Origin: Lepiota brunneoincarnata
Lineage: Eukaryota > Basidiomycota > Agaricomycetes > Agaricales > Agaricaceae
NCBI GenBank assembly: GCA_023014365.1
Contig: JAEBUN010000065.1
Location: 1 to 64,000 of the forward strand
DNA: 64,000 nucleotides
Direction: 5' to 3'
Of this stretch, positions 10,604-22,258 are shown one piece after another. Position numbers and translations under genes: made by a program. The notes below the pieces were generated by a model. The model was not told the origin of the DNA. It ran no database searches and worked only from the letters and a program-made list of their open reading frames with translations. How positions within the stretch are numbered: the stretch's first letter is position 1; the number at the start of each line of letters is the position of its first letter.

Positions 10604-11895
10604 TTTCTCTGAGGAGGTGTTCATTGTAGGGCACTCCAATCCTTGGTGGAATGACAAGTGCTCCACTGCCATTCAGGTATACCAGGTGGCTCCCTCAGGG
10701 GACGTGTGGTTCGAATTCCAGGTGTGTCGTTAAGGCCATCAAATGCAAGTTCTTCGATGAGAAGATCAAGGAAATTGCTTCTGTGAACAAGGCACCCCTG
10801 GGGCCTTATGGCCTGGGTTAAGCAGCACAAACTCCCTGCGTGTGATGCGAATTCAGCACAATGGTGTGCCATGTCATGATATGGACTCCCTCTGGGATGC
10901 CCTCCAAGGGACCTACAACTGCGGGCTCTGGCCATGCTGTGGATCCCTCAGTTTTGAATGCTCTTCTCACGCAGGTGGAGAGAGCATGGTACCCCTTCTT
11001 GACCTTAGAGCTCAAGGATGCTTTGCGTTCTTGCACGAAGAGGTCTGCCCCTGGGCCCAACTATATTACTTGGTCATACCTGAAGGACATTGTGGCGGAT
11101 GGAGCATCCTGCCACATGTTTGTTGATCTTGCCAATGCCTGCCTTACAGCAGGGCACTGGCCAGATTATTTCAAGGAGTCTAACTCGGTTGTCATACCTA
11201 AGCTGGGGAATCCCTCTTACTCTACACCCAAGGCCTTTCAGCCGATTGTGTTGTTAAACATGCTGGGTAAGCTTGTGGAGAAAATGATCTCCAACTGCCT
11301 CCAATTTGACTGCATCAAGTGGGGGATGTTTCATCCCAACCAGGTTGGTAGTATTTGTCAGAAGTCCACTGAGGATGCCAGGTTGATCCTCACCCATCTC
11401 GTTCGTGTGGGGTGGGCTCGGGGGCTGTGGATGAGCATTATCGCCTTTGACATTGCTCAGTTCTTCCCTTTGCTGAATCATGAGATGATTCTTGCGGTGC
11501 TATCATGGTTGGGGTTTGCACCAGAGCTGGTGCAGTTCTTTGGCTCCTACCTGGTTGGGAGGTCTACTATGTACTTGTGGAATTCCTTCCGGTCTGACCC
11601 TAGGCAGGCTGATGTGGGCGTAGGGCAGGGCTCTGCTCTGTTCCCAGTCTTGTCAGCCTTGTATCTTGCCCCCTTGGTGTATCTATACTACCAGAGGACC
11701 CCCAGCCTCAAGGTTGACATACTCTTGTATGTCAATGACAGGACCCTTATAGTTCAGACCAAGAATTGGGAGGACAACGTTTCTGCCCTGCAGGCAGCCT
11801 ACTGCTGCATGCATGGGCTCTTTGATTCCTTTGGCCTCACGCTTGAGCACACCAAGTCTGAGGTCTTTTACTTCTCTCTGAAACCTAAGGGATGC
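10604..11895 (+). mobile_element. LINE family A, copy A-4, truncated at both ends
   Basis: Starts at the end of the endonuclease domain (FSEEVFIVGHSNPWWNDKCS), then the linker (KCKFFDEKIKEIASVNKAP, two stops) and an open RT frame 10861-11895: SAPGPNYITWSYLKD, HWPDYFKESNSVVIPK, RPIVLLN-like block, IIAFDIAQFFPLLN, VGVGQGSALFPVLSALYLAPL, LLYVNDRTLIVQTK. It stops at KPKGC where G2 LTR sequence replaces it. This is the only family A copy showing the RT N-terminal half. It meets A-3 head to head at 10603. Confidence 0.9.
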
Positions 11896-13068
11896 GATAA
11901 GCTTAAGTTAATACAAGTAGTATGAGGTAGATAATGAACAGTTTCATCTTTTAGGGTGTTCTGGGGGTGTGTTCTGACAGCGAAATTCAAGAAGATAGTG
12001 TTTTTAGAGGTTAACAAACAGCCATTGAGGTTATCTTAGCTATATGGTGCAACAGTGAAAGGACAATCCCTGTCAATTCAAAGCATGGGGTCTCTAGTCT
12101 CTGGTCTCTGGTCTCTGAACTCTGTTCTCTGTCTCTGTCTCTGGGTTGGTCGATGACCGAAGAAATCACACTTAACGATGCACACTAAATAGTCCTCTGA
12201 AACCATTCTTGATCATGGCTCACAGACTTGCATGTGGAAGTGGGGGTGAGACCTCTCCCTTCTCCACAAACAAGCGCGACTGTATTTATATTGTTTAGAT
12301 ACATATGAGAGATAGTAAATATGAAATAGAAAACAATAAGCTTAATTGTTACAGGTACTGCAGAATATTTTGGAAGGTTTGGCAGCATTTCTACCTTGCC
12401 CTGGGTTATGGGTTTTTCTCTGATTGACAAATGGCAATCCAGCCAGACGTGTTCCGTGCTCATCTGCATTATTTTGTGTCCATATGAGTGCATTAAGCCT
12501 CCAGATCAATTATGATCAGAATGTATGGCATATGGACAATCCCTTGATCTGTTGTAATTAATCTCAGTTAGGCAATATGCCGAGGTGCCGGGACCCACAA
12601 AGCACTTGTTAATTATGAGTCTTTGATATGTCTAGGGTTTTGGGCATCAGGTGTCGCCTCCCGAATGTTGGATGTTCTGTTCCATGGTCTAGTCATCATT
12701 ATTGGGCTTACTATGGGCATAATACACCTGCAACAGCCGCTATGTACATTCTTTAGGTTCCAACAAATCTGAGTTCATCAGAAAACTGCTCATAAGGTTG
12801 CTGGATGCGACCGGAGTATACTTGATAGGCTATGTAAAGTCCGGAATCCCTACAGAGAGCATTCTGATAGCTTGGTTCACTAAGCTTAGTGATCATGAAC
12901 TGGTTTGAACACTTCCAGGGCTCAAATATCCTCGGTTTGGTCGAACTGGCTACTATGGGACATAGTACCAATCCTCTATAGGGTTCTTTAATGATATAGC
13001 CAATGATTCTATGTAGAGAATCATTCTGGAGTACAGAATTCATGTATAGGCATGAAATCAGTATATCA
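11896..13068 (-). repeat. G2-family LTR, truncated (solo)
   Basis: Matches the three other G2 LTRs (32404-34170, 52808-54107, 54519-55806). The coding-strand start TGATATAC is at 13068; the last ~110 bp of the LTR are missing at the LINE junction at 11896. It contains a TCTCTG-rich simple-repeat block (12088-12145) and the perfect 16-bp palindrome TCACTAAGCTTAGTGA at 12877-12892. The other side abuts a gag-like ORF. Confidence 0.85.
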
Positions 13069-13771
13069 CTGCTTGGCTCCAATTGGTCAGTTTTTCTACG
13101 GTCACCATTTCCACATTTCCTGAGATAGCTCCTGCTAAATTTTGAGTGAAGATCTTTTGTCTCGTTTCCCTTGGCTTGTTGCTCAGGATTTCGATTTCTG
13201 TTTCTGTTTGCTTTGCCTTTTTGTTTGGTGGGGGTTTATGGGCTTTCATCACCTCTGATAGTTTAGACCCTGGGTATTTCTGGGTCTTTGAACCTGTTAT
13301 CAGGGTTGTTTTTCTTGGGGTTGGTGTTGTCCCCATTTGAGCCTTTGGCATCTTGCCTTTCCCTACTAGGCTTTTCCTTGTTATTCTGGGTCTGCCTGCC
13401 AGGGGGCCTCCCATTTCCTCTATTGTTATGTTGTCTGGGACATATGGGTCCTTGTCCATTGGCTTTGCAACTGATTTTCTTTTCACCACTTTTCTTATCA
13501 TGTGTTTCAGGGAGGGTGGTTTTGGTGTTTCCTCTTTCCCATTGATGTCCATTCCATTTGCTAGTTGTCCTAGTTCATCTATATCTCCTGTGTCCTCTTT
13601 ATCTGATATTTCTATATCAGCCTCTTTTTCCTTTTCGCTCTTCTCCTCATCTGATGTCTCTTGTTCTGAAGATGAGGATATTGCTAGGTCCTCTTCTTGG
13701 GGGAGGTGTTTCCTTTTCTGAGTGGTGTTGGTTTTTGGGGTAGATATGATAATATAGTGTTTCTGGGGTTT
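13069..13771 (-). pseudogene. Gag-like basic/acidic ORF, truncated by G2 LTR
   Basis: Open minus-strand frame of about 230 codons, with the first ATG at 13552 and open sequence upstream to a TAA near 13770. The N-terminal part is acidic (SSSEQETSDEEKSEKEKEAD); the C-terminal part is lysine/proline rich (MIRKVVKRKSVAKP, PPPNKKAKQ). No zinc knuckle, RT or other known domain is visible. The reading runs into the G2 LTR (..TNWSQ then LTR), so the C-terminus is lost. Composition resembles a retroelement Gag or nucleic-acid-binding protein, but I do not recognise the family. Confidence 0.45.
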
Positions 13772-14657
13772 TTAAGCTCTGTCTGCTTTTAGTGTTTTTC
13801 TTATTGGTTCTTGTGGGGGCTAGCAACTTGGTTGCCGCCTAGTTTTTACTTGGTTTATTCCTCATTTACTTTTACTTTTAAATGGTTCTTATTTTGTTCT
13901 TACTTTTTCTTTGTTCTGTTCTCACCATGGTTTCTGACTTGTTCTTATTCTGTCTTTTGAACTTGTGTCTGAGGTCTTATTAAGTTCTGAATGGTCTGGT
14001 ATGTGTAATGGTCTGTTATCACTTTAACTTTGATCATCTGTCTCTTAGTTTCCTCTTTTACAGTTTTCTATTCTGCTTTGGTCTAATAGTCTTTGTCTTA
14101 TTCTATGTCTATGGTTTTCTATAGTTTTCTATACTCCTTTGCCTTTTGACTTAGGTGGTTCTGTTTCTTTTGTTTCCTCCTATCTCTTAACGCTATAGGT
14201 GGTTCTATTTCGGGTTGCTTTAAAGAGATCTCCATTGTGCTCTGTTCCGTCAGTTCCTGTTTTTGTTATTCTTTGTCTTGTCTTTTCTACCTGCTGCCAG
14301 TAGAGCTTCTTAACTCAGTAGCTCTTGGTGCTGGACTAGATCTAAAGAAATTTGTATTCCTCTTTCCCTTTGGTTATTTTGGTGCTTTGCTTTCTCCTCA
14401 GAATGAGGGTACTCAGCCTAGGGCCCGTGACAAGGGACACAGGGTTTCCAACCCCCCCAGGGTATCTGATCATTTTCAATCCCCTAACCTTCATTCTTGA
14501 TTAATAAAAGAATTGTTGGCAAATGCTTTTGCAATAGTCAGTCTTGAGTCAATCCAAGAATTTCACCTCCAGTGACTCAATACCAATGCCCCCAACTATT
14601 CCATTAATCATAACAGAAGCATCAATGACTAGGTTCAGGACACACCAGTCTTCTCCC
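13772..14657. other. T-rich non-coding stretch
   Basis: Strong T/C bias on the plus strand. An 87-codon frame at 14237-14500 has no recognisable domain. An AATAAA-type signal (TTAATAAAAGAATTG near 14502) is visible. I see no terminal repeats that assign it to an element. Confidence 0.4.
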
Positions 14658-15228
14658 AGCTATCAAGAAGCATACTAGACAGGGTCACAATTTGTCCAAG
14701 TGTTCAACCCTCCTACTTCCCAAAACAAAGGTAGTTACCTACTTGACCAGTTAGTGCACTTGGCCTAAGTGCCCATTCATGCTTCCCCTTCAGATAGTAG
14801 GAAAACTGACTTGCTTGGTCTAGATATCTCAAATTGGACACAGGACATGAAAGTTGGTATCCACCAGTTGACATCTCCTAAGGAAGGGTGTACTATCAGT
14901 CCACCTGTAGTGATAATGAGGTGGCACTCTAGTAAATGATAGTAGCTCAACCATTGGGAGGCATACTAGACAGGGTCACAAATGGTCCCAGCATTCATCC
15001 CCTTTACTTCCCAAAACAAAGGTAGTTGCCTACTTGACCAGTCAGTTCACTTGGCCTGAGTGCCCATTCATGCTTCCCCTTCAGATAGTAAGAAAACTGA
15101 CTTGCTTGGTCTAGATATCTCAAATTGGACACAAGGCATGAAAGTTAGTGTCCACTAAATGACATCTCCTAAGGAAGGGTGTACACCAACTGGGTGGCAC
15201 TCTGATAAATGGTGGTGGTTCAACCAGA
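14658..15228. repeat. Two direct copies of a ~291-bp unit
   Basis: A block starting GCATACTAGACAGGGTCACA (14670) recurs at 14961 with the same order of landmarks (CCCAAAACAAAGGTAGTT, CAGATAGTA, AAGGAAGGGTGTAC). The copies differ by scattered substitutions and small indels. No coding potential is evident. Confidence 0.8.
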
Positions 15229-15283
15229 GACATAGATAACTAGAGAAATTATTACAAAATTCAAGAGCCCCAATTCACTCCTC

Positions 15284-15977
15284 TGAAGAGTGATTAACCC
15301 TTCTAAACACAAAATAAACACAAGCACGATTGAGTCCAACAATCGTTAGGCTTCAAGACCAACTGGGGGTGTCCACAGAGTCGAAGTGATGCAAGAACGA
15401 GGTAAACAAGCAGTGATTTCGAGAGAATGAAGCAGACAGATAAGTTTAGAAGAGTTTTAAAGTCAAGAGTTAATGAGAGCGATTTTAGACGAGTTAGAGT
15501 GCAAAAGATGGACCGTAAATTGACTGATCTTTAACTACAGGTTGTACAGGCCTTAAATACGAAATTTTATGGATTTTTGATGAATATTTCGGAGCAGGAA
15601 GAAGATAAAAGAAGCAATCTCAAAAGCAAAAGTAAAGTACAGTAAGACAACCTAAAACAAACACAAAACAGGGGTTAAATATATAAAGAATACAAGTACA
15701 TTACCATGATAGTGTGCAAGATGTAGAGAGGGATAAGAGAAGGAAATAGATTCATGGTACAATGAGACGAGACAGGAATGAAGAATTAAACATAAATTTC
15801 AAAACTAGAAGGTTGAAAAGAGGGGGGAATGGAGACAATAGATACTTAGTCCAAGATACAGATGGGTAGCTCGACAACAGGCACTCCAAACGTCGTTAGC
15901 GATTCAGTTAATTAGAATCACAAGAGATTGATGAGAGGTTGCCGTTTTCATGGGCAACCGAACTCACAATCTCTACA
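15284..15977 (-). repeat. G1 3' LTR
   Basis: 694-bp LTR, nearly identical to 22259-22946. The integrase frame runs about 70 nt into it and stops at 15908. Confidence 0.95.
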
Positions 15978-18900
15978 TCTGCCGGGTACATTTTGTACTG
16001 ACCTCCCAGGCAGTGTACCGATAGTGTCATGTTGAGGTCTAAAGTTGGCAGTGGTGGGAGGGTGTCTGGAAGTGTAGGGGAGCAGTGTTGCTTGGTGGAG
16101 GAAAATGCAATGTTGGCAGCACGAGGTGGGACTGTTGGGGAAGAATTGGACAGCTCCGGATCATATGTCATGTCCTCGAGGGCTTCAGGTGTTGCATCGG
16201 TGAGTTTGGTGACAGGAATGGCCTGGATATCCCTTGGATAATAGGGAACAAGTCGAAATGCAGCAAAACGAAGTTTGGAAATTGATCCGTCAAGCTCCGA
16301 AAGGATGTATGACCCCCCAGTCATTCTCTTGAGCACCACAAGTGGTCCGAAATACCTGGGCTTTGTTTTGCTGCCCACATCGTGGTCATATCGTGAGTTT
16401 CGGCCCAATACAAGAGAACCCAGTGAGAAGTCAAAATCTCGAATTTTACTTGAATACTTCTCGTTGAAATGGTGGATGGAGTCATATCGAGCCTTGAGGA
16501 CAAGTTCCTTGACCCTAGCAAGGTCCTGAGGTTGTTTCTGAAGCTGGATAGCTCAGATAGCAATGAGATCGGTAGTGGAAAGTGGTTTAGTGAGGGATGG
16601 AGCTAGATATGTCGCTTCAGCAAGATCAAATGGTAAAAGTGGCTCCACACCATGCACGATGTAGTAGGGTGAATATCCTGTTGACTTCTGAATGGAAATT
16701 TGCTCTGCCCAAAATACTGAAGGTGCCACCATTGCCCAACAATTTTCTTCACCTCCTGCAGCCTTTACCAATGATTCTCTAACATCCAAGTGTCTCCGTT
16801 CGACCGGACCATTTGCCCATGAATTGTAAGGTGAAATACGGATATGATTGACCTTGTAACGTTGGGAGAGATATTCGGCAGCCTGGACAAAGGCTGGACC
16901 ATTATCCGTCACTATTTCTTCCACAGCACCCCATCTGCAAAGAATATCTTCGAATATAAAAGCTCCAAGTGTGCGAGCATTCTCCAAGCGAAGCATGCGC
17001 CATTCTGGGTAAGAGGAAAGTGAACAGCGAGCATGGACAATGTAGCGGTATCCATTTGATTTTGGCATGAACATAGTGTCGATATAAACCTTCCAGAAGA
17101 GTGTGAATGGAATTGGAACAGTTGGGGGGATGTAAAAATTATGGAATAGTCGGGTTTGGCACTTGTGGCATGTCTTAACAAACCAGCGGATGTCCTGCTC
17201 GAGTTGTGGCCACCAAAATCGCTCCAAAAGCCGAAGTCGAACCATGAATATGCCCTTGTGGCCCATTTCATCATGAGCCTGTTGAATGAGTTTGTAGCGA
17301 CGTTCTTTGGGCACCACCAACTTGTGTTTCATCTTCTGATCCTTCTTCCAAAGCCTACCATTTCGCACAAAAAACCCTGATGAAAATCGAATAAACTGTT
17401 TGAAGTTGTCATCAGACATGTCAGGGGGTCGTTTAGGATTGATTAGGAGCGCTTCAACTCGTTTGAGCTCGAGATCGCGAAGTTCCGCTTTCTCAGAGCG
17501 AGGAATAGTGAGAGGAGACGATTGGGATGAGTGGGAAGCGACGCTTGAAAGGATTTCAATGTGGGATGAAGGGGAAGTATTGGAAGGAGGTGTAGGATGT
17601 CCTAGGGAGTATAATGACGATTGGAGCAAGCCGATTTCATCCAGGATTTCGATAGCAAATGTATTTGAGGTCTAAGGCCACCAGAAATCGTCTGAGGAGA
17701 AGGAAAGAGGTGTGGAGGAGTTGTGAGAAATTGAATGTGAAAGGCTGAAGGAATTTGCAGAGTCAATCCATTCCTCATAATTGTCATCGATTTTGGGGTC
17801 TTCTGGAGCTCGTGGACGTCGAGATAGACCATCCGGACCATGCTCCTTCCCTGGGACATGCCTGAGACGAAAATCGAAGAGTAAAATTGCCGAAATCCAA
17901 CGATTTATCGAAGCGGAGGGCTGGATATCTGGATTATTGATCATTCCCTTGATATACTTCGCATCCACTTCAACCACTAAATTCAGCACTCCTATAATCC
18001 AAATCCTGATGTCCTTCAATGCTCTGAACAGCCCAAATAACTCCAACTTCGCTTGAGAATACCTGGATTCACGTTCATTGAGTGTAATCGACCCAAATCT
18101 TGAGGGGTAGCACCTGGAGTCGTTTCCCAGCTGTGCAAGGATGTATCCAACGGCAAATTTTGAGGTATCAACACCTAGAATGACCTCATTAGTGCTGGAA
18201 TAGTCCAATGATCGAATAGATGCAGAATTTCAAGCTAGCTCCTTCAACTTGTCCATAGCAGCCTGTTCCTCATCTCCAAAGCAAAAGTCTACTCCTTTCT
18301 TTGTGAGCCGAACCAGTGGTCGAGAAATTGCCGAAAAATTCGGAATAAAAATGCGAATAGTACCCAGAGTGCCGAGGAAACCTCGCACTTCCGTGAGATC
18401 CAAACAGGGAGGCCAATCAATGATTTTCTGCACTCTAGAAGTGTCTGGAAGACGACCTTCATAAGTACAGAGGTGGCCCACAACAACTGCAGAAGGTGTA
18501 CAGAGGCGAGATTTAGATGCAGAAAATGTGCCACCAGCATGTTTGATGCGTTGAATAATGCGGTTGACATTCTGTAGATGCTCCCAGACAAAACGACGAA
18601 TTTTCGGATTTTCGGGGATGGTTTCAAAGCCGTCGCAAGTTTCATATCGAGATTTTGGTCCCTTGACAGGGACATCATCAACAAAAGGCACAGCAATGTC
18701 AGGGATTTCATCTTGAAGTAGGAAAGTGAGATCTCCATGCTGGATCTGCATAGAGTTGGTGTAACCCATAGGAATGGAGGTGAGATGAAGGGTGCCAAGG
18801 GGGGTTTGGAATGTAGTGAGATCGCGAGATTCAGGGGCGAGAGCACGCTGATCAAAGCCAACAAATAAATCAAAGATGCCATAACAACCACGGCCACCAA

Positions 18901-19600
18901 AGGACTCGGCATAAGTTTCAACGATAGGTGGTACTCCAGCATCTTTGATGGTGAGAGCATTTAATGGCTGTAGGTCATGCACAAGTCGGAGTGATTTCCC
19001 ATCCTTCTTCAGGACACAGAACCACCAGGAGCAATACGATGAACTAGAAGGTTCATAGACACCAGCAGAAATTTTAGCTTTGATGATGTCAACGACTTTA
19101 TGAAAGATGCCGGGAGGAATGGGGATATTTCGAAGGGACCAGGGAACATGTTCAATAGTAGGAATAATGATGGGGTCAAAATAATCACTTGAGAACTTTC
19201 CTTTCTCGTCTTCACTCCAGGCAAAGCCAAGTTCCTGTGTTCGGATAAGGTGGTGGACTAATTTCTCCTCTTCGGGCCATAAGAAGTTGTCTGGATTGAT
19301 ATTCATTGATTGCATGCGTTCAAGGGTGTAACGAGTGCTGGGAGTAAATTCTGGAGGATGTGTGGGAAGTGGTAGCATAGATTCTAATGGATCGGTGGGT
19401 ATTCGGCAAACAATCCGGTAATTTTCTGGAAGTGTAGTAGCGACTGGTTTGATTCTGTTGGCAACTTTCTTGTATGCAAGACTGGAAATTTCAAGTTTGG
19501 ACTCATTCTGGATGATTTCAGACAAACAAATTTCATATATTGATTGGGGCTTGTGAATTGGAGCAAAGGCTGTGGTGGTGTAGGCAAGGGGGGAGATCAT
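15908..19600 (-). pseudogene. G1 pol: RT, RNase H, integrase (three stops)
   Basis: One reading frame, interrupted by TGA (18230-18232), TAG (17672-17674) and TGA (16553-16555). RT at 18230-19600 has WWFCVLKKDGKSLRLVHDLQPLN, GIFDLFVGFDQ and the catalytic box PFVDDVPVKGP (FVDD in place of YVDD). RNase H at 17672-18208 has LGVDTSKFAVGYIL, SQAKLELFGL and the VPGKEHGPDGLSRR end. Integrase at 15908-17629 has HHCC (HDEMGHKG...CHKCQ), D in VYIDTMFM, D in VTDNGPAF and E in PVERRHLD, then a GPF-like C-terminal segment (KPRYFGPLVVLKR). No chromodomain is evident. The stops look like CGA/CAG decay. Confidence 0.93.
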
Positions 19601-19886
19601 AGATAGAGATATATGAGTGATGGATACTGGAAGGTGATTGATGGTGCGATGTGATTGGATGGTGGGAATGAATTAGTGTTGTCATGTCTCCTTGGCTGTT
19701 TTGAGCCGAATCATCGATGATCAAAAACCCAGATTTGACTGGATGGGTACTCGGACTCAGACCGAAGTAGGGATAGTAATGGTTTCCTTGGTATTGGGGT
19801 CAAAGAGGGTGATATGGGAGTCACCATTGGAGTAATGGTGAGTTTGGGCTTGGGTGAGAGTGAGGAAGGGACATCCAAGGAGCATT

Positions 19887-22220
19887 TCATAAGGTGCATG
19901 CTTGAAAACTTGGACCTGGAGATAGAAGATACTGCTCCCTGATACAAACAGGGAGGTCTCGAAGAAGGCCCAAGGTCAGTTCCTTGGTCGCATTGGCAGA
20001 TTCCATCATAATACTCTGGTCTCTATGGAGAGGTAAGCCCAATTTCTCCCAGACATCGTGCCGGATCCCAATAACTTGTGAACCTTCATCAAGAATAGCA
20101 TCAACCACAACCTTTCCATCGATTTCAAGAGGAATTGTGCGAAGTTCTTCGACAGGATTGGCCACAATAATGGAAGAGGGAGAGGGAGAGAGATGGTGTT
20201 GGACAACAGAAGATACTGCAAGACTGGCATCGTTTTCAGCATTTTCGAGCAGGGTAGCAGCTGCTGGGGTTCCTACAGGCATCCTGTGGGTAGTAACCTG
20301 CTCTTTGATGTGTTTTCTGACCTCCGGAGCGATGGCATAGAGTTCCCTTTGAGTCAGGGTGACAGGACCATCTAGGCTTCGTTGTATAACATCTTTGACG
20401 GTCTTAGGGTCCTCAATTGGTGCAGCAAATCGGTATTGCTGTCCCTGTGTATGTAGGTCATGTGTGGAAGCTTTTTGAGGCCCGGAATTTGAAGTAGGGA
20501 GTGGTTTTGAATGTGGGGAAGTGGAGGAAGTAGCCGGAGCATTCTGGGATGGGTTGGGAGCAGTGGGATTCGATTTTGGCATGAGTGGTGTGTTCTTTGC
20601 CTTTCCTGCATTGCCAGCATGTTTCCTTATCTCTTCTTGACGTTTCATAGTGGTTAGAGTGATCGCTTCGAGCCTAGCAAGCTCTCCTTCATCCTGGAAG
20701 GTATGGGAGGTGGAATATGGCATGGAGGAAGATACAGGAGTGTAAGAGGGGCTAGGAGCAGCCGATTTCGATGGGTAAACCTCTAGGATATTTGCCTGAG
20801 CTGAAACACTCGAAGGTGAGCGTGTTTTGTGCCAATTTTCAATTCTTTCTTTCATATTTCGACCAGGAGCGACATGAGGTGATACCAGGGTATTATCAGG
20901 CATACAAATGCGATTGGAGCTGTCCCGGATGCATAAACCATGGCGGAGATAGTCGTCAAGGCCTGGGCAACATCTAAACATGTGCTCTGTGCTAGAACAG
21001 AAGCCACAAGGCCAGGTTTGTCGTTGCTGCTGTGAATTTTGTTGGAAAGGAGGCTGATATGATGGCTGAGGATTGCTACGAGCAGGAACATTGAGTTTCC
21101 CGGCCAATCGACTCAAAAATGCATCAGAAGTCAGGATCTGCTCAATAGATGACATGTCATATGTTTCACGAGGTGATGGAGCAAAATGAGGGGCAGGAGC
21201 GACAGGATATGTTGATGGAGGTGATGGAGAGGGTGTAGACAGTGTAAGAACGTTTCCAGAGCCGCTTCCATCAAGCAAAAATCGTGCAGCACCCTCAATG
21301 ACATCAATATCCCAAGGTTCATCAAGAGCATGCCTTGGGTCCTGAATATGAAGCTGGGTGCGTAATAGCTGCCTGAAATCGATATGAAATCCACTGAGAA
21401 AGAGTTTATTTCTCTCTCTTTGTGAAATTAGATTGCAGTTCAACAGCCAAGCAGATTGCGTCAAGAACTCGCGATAATATTCCCCGAACTGGAACCGATC
21501 TTGCATAGGTTTAGCTGCATGCGTTTTGACAAATACTTCGAGGTCAGTGACATTATACCTCGCGTCGTCCTCCACTCCTGGGTACATTGCTAATATATCC
21601 TCCTTGAAGCAAATCCAGTCAGCGCCAGCAGCGGATGGACAGCTATTCCAAGTGTCATAGTCCCGGCTATCAAGGTAACGAAGTGTGTGGACAATTAGCT
21701 CTTGTTGGTTCAGTCCACATTCCCTGCCAAGCATATCTACTTCTTCAAGGAATCTTCTGAGATATCTAGGATGTCCATCAAATTTCGGAGCATTTCGATC
21801 ATAACAAGAGGGCATATGACGAGGTGGAGGAGGTTGATAGATGATGAATGGTTGTTGATTAGGTGGTGGAGGATGTGGTTGACCATCAGGCTGAGGAGGA
21901 AATTGGGCTGGTTGGAAGCCAGGAGGATCCTGACCGAGTGGAGGAGGAAAATGCTGAGCACCATATCCAGGTGGGGCTGGTGCTCCTTCTTGATTATCTG
22001 GTGGTTGTTGTGGCTCACCACCGTTGAATCCACCAGGTAGTTGTCCACCGCTGTCAGCCATAAAGGGATCAAGATGGAAGGAAGTATCAGTGAGGGTACT
22101 GGAGTCTGGAGTAAATGAGAGAAATTCTTCAGCTGTTGCAAGGGTGTCAGAAGAGAGGTTATTGGGGTCGTGTAATGATAGGGCTAGTTCCTGGGCAAGG
22201 TTACAAGGTATTGTGGACAA
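19887..22220 (-). CDS. G1 Gag and start of protease (frameshifted end)
   Basis: Open frame of ~777 codons. The first in-frame ATG of reasonable context is at 22061 (MADSGGQLPGG); the frame is open to 22220 but begins there without ATG. A Pro/Gln-rich N-terminus is followed by a capsid-like helical region (RNAPKFDGHPRYLRRFLEEVD, FLSGFHIDFRQLL), a zinc knuckle CGFCSSTEHMFRCC (CX2CX4HX4C), a low-complexity linker, and the protease active site ILDEGSQVIGI. Protease homology continues in another frame after 19945 (YLQVQVFKHAPYEMLLG), a one-frame shift that kills it. Confidence 0.88.
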   Translation of the reverse strand: MSTIPCNLAQELALSLHDPNNLSSDTLATAEEFLSFTPDSSTLTDTSFHLDPFMADSGGQLPGGFNGGEPQQPPDNQEGAPAPPGYGAQHFPPPLGQDPPGFQPAQFPPQPDGQPHPPPPNQQPFIIYQPPPPRHMPSCYDRNAPKFDGHPRYLRRFLEEVDMLGRECGLNQQELIVHTLRYLDSRDYDTWNSCPSAAGADWICFKEDILAMYPGVEDDARYNVTDLEVFVKTHAAKPMQDRFQFGEYYREFLTQSAWLLNCNLISQRERNKLFLSGFHIDFRQLLRTQLHIQDPRHALDEPWDIDVIEGAARFLLDGSGSGNVLTLSTPSPSPPSTYPVAPAPHFAPSPRETYDMSSIEQILTSDAFLSRLAGKLNVPARSNPQPSYQPPFQQNSQQQRQTWPCGFCSSTEHMFRCCPGLDDYLRHGLCIRDSSNRICMPDNTLVSPHVAPGRNMKERIENWHKTRSPSSVSAQANILEVYPSKSAAPSPSYTPVSSSMPYSTSHTFQDEGELARLEAITLTTMKRQEEIRKHAGNAGKAKNTPLMPKSNPTAPNPSQNAPATSSTSPHSKPLPTSNSGPQKASTHDLHTQGQQYRFAAPIEDPKTVKDVIQRSLDGPVTLTQRELYAIAPEVRKHIKEQVTTHRMPVGTPAAATLLENAENDASLAVSSVVQHHLSPSPSSIIVANPVEELRTIPLEIDGKVVVDAILDEGSQVIGIRHDVWEKLGLPLHRDQSIMMESANATKELTLGLLRDLPVCIREQYLLSPGPSFQACTL

Positions 22221-22236
22221 AGGTTTTGGTTTTGAA

Positions 22237-22256
22237 GCCCCTCACGGTGGGCTCCA
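22237..22256 (-). promoter_or_regulatory. G1 primer-binding site candidate
   Basis: Minus strand reads TGGAGCCCACCGTGAGGGGC two nucleotides inside the 5' LTR. It starts with TGG, as expected for the complement of a tRNA 3' CCA. The same 19-mer lies at the equivalent place in G2 (54110-54128). Confidence 0.7.
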
Positions 22257-22258
22257 GT

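Noticed and set aside
12088..12150. TCTCTG repeats as a CRISPR or functional satellite
   Set aside because: Simple-repeat tract inside the G2 LTR, present in the other copies; no spacers.
15978..22236. G1 as an active element because LTRs are near-identical
   Set aside because: Three in-frame stops and a protease frameshift make it non-autonomous.
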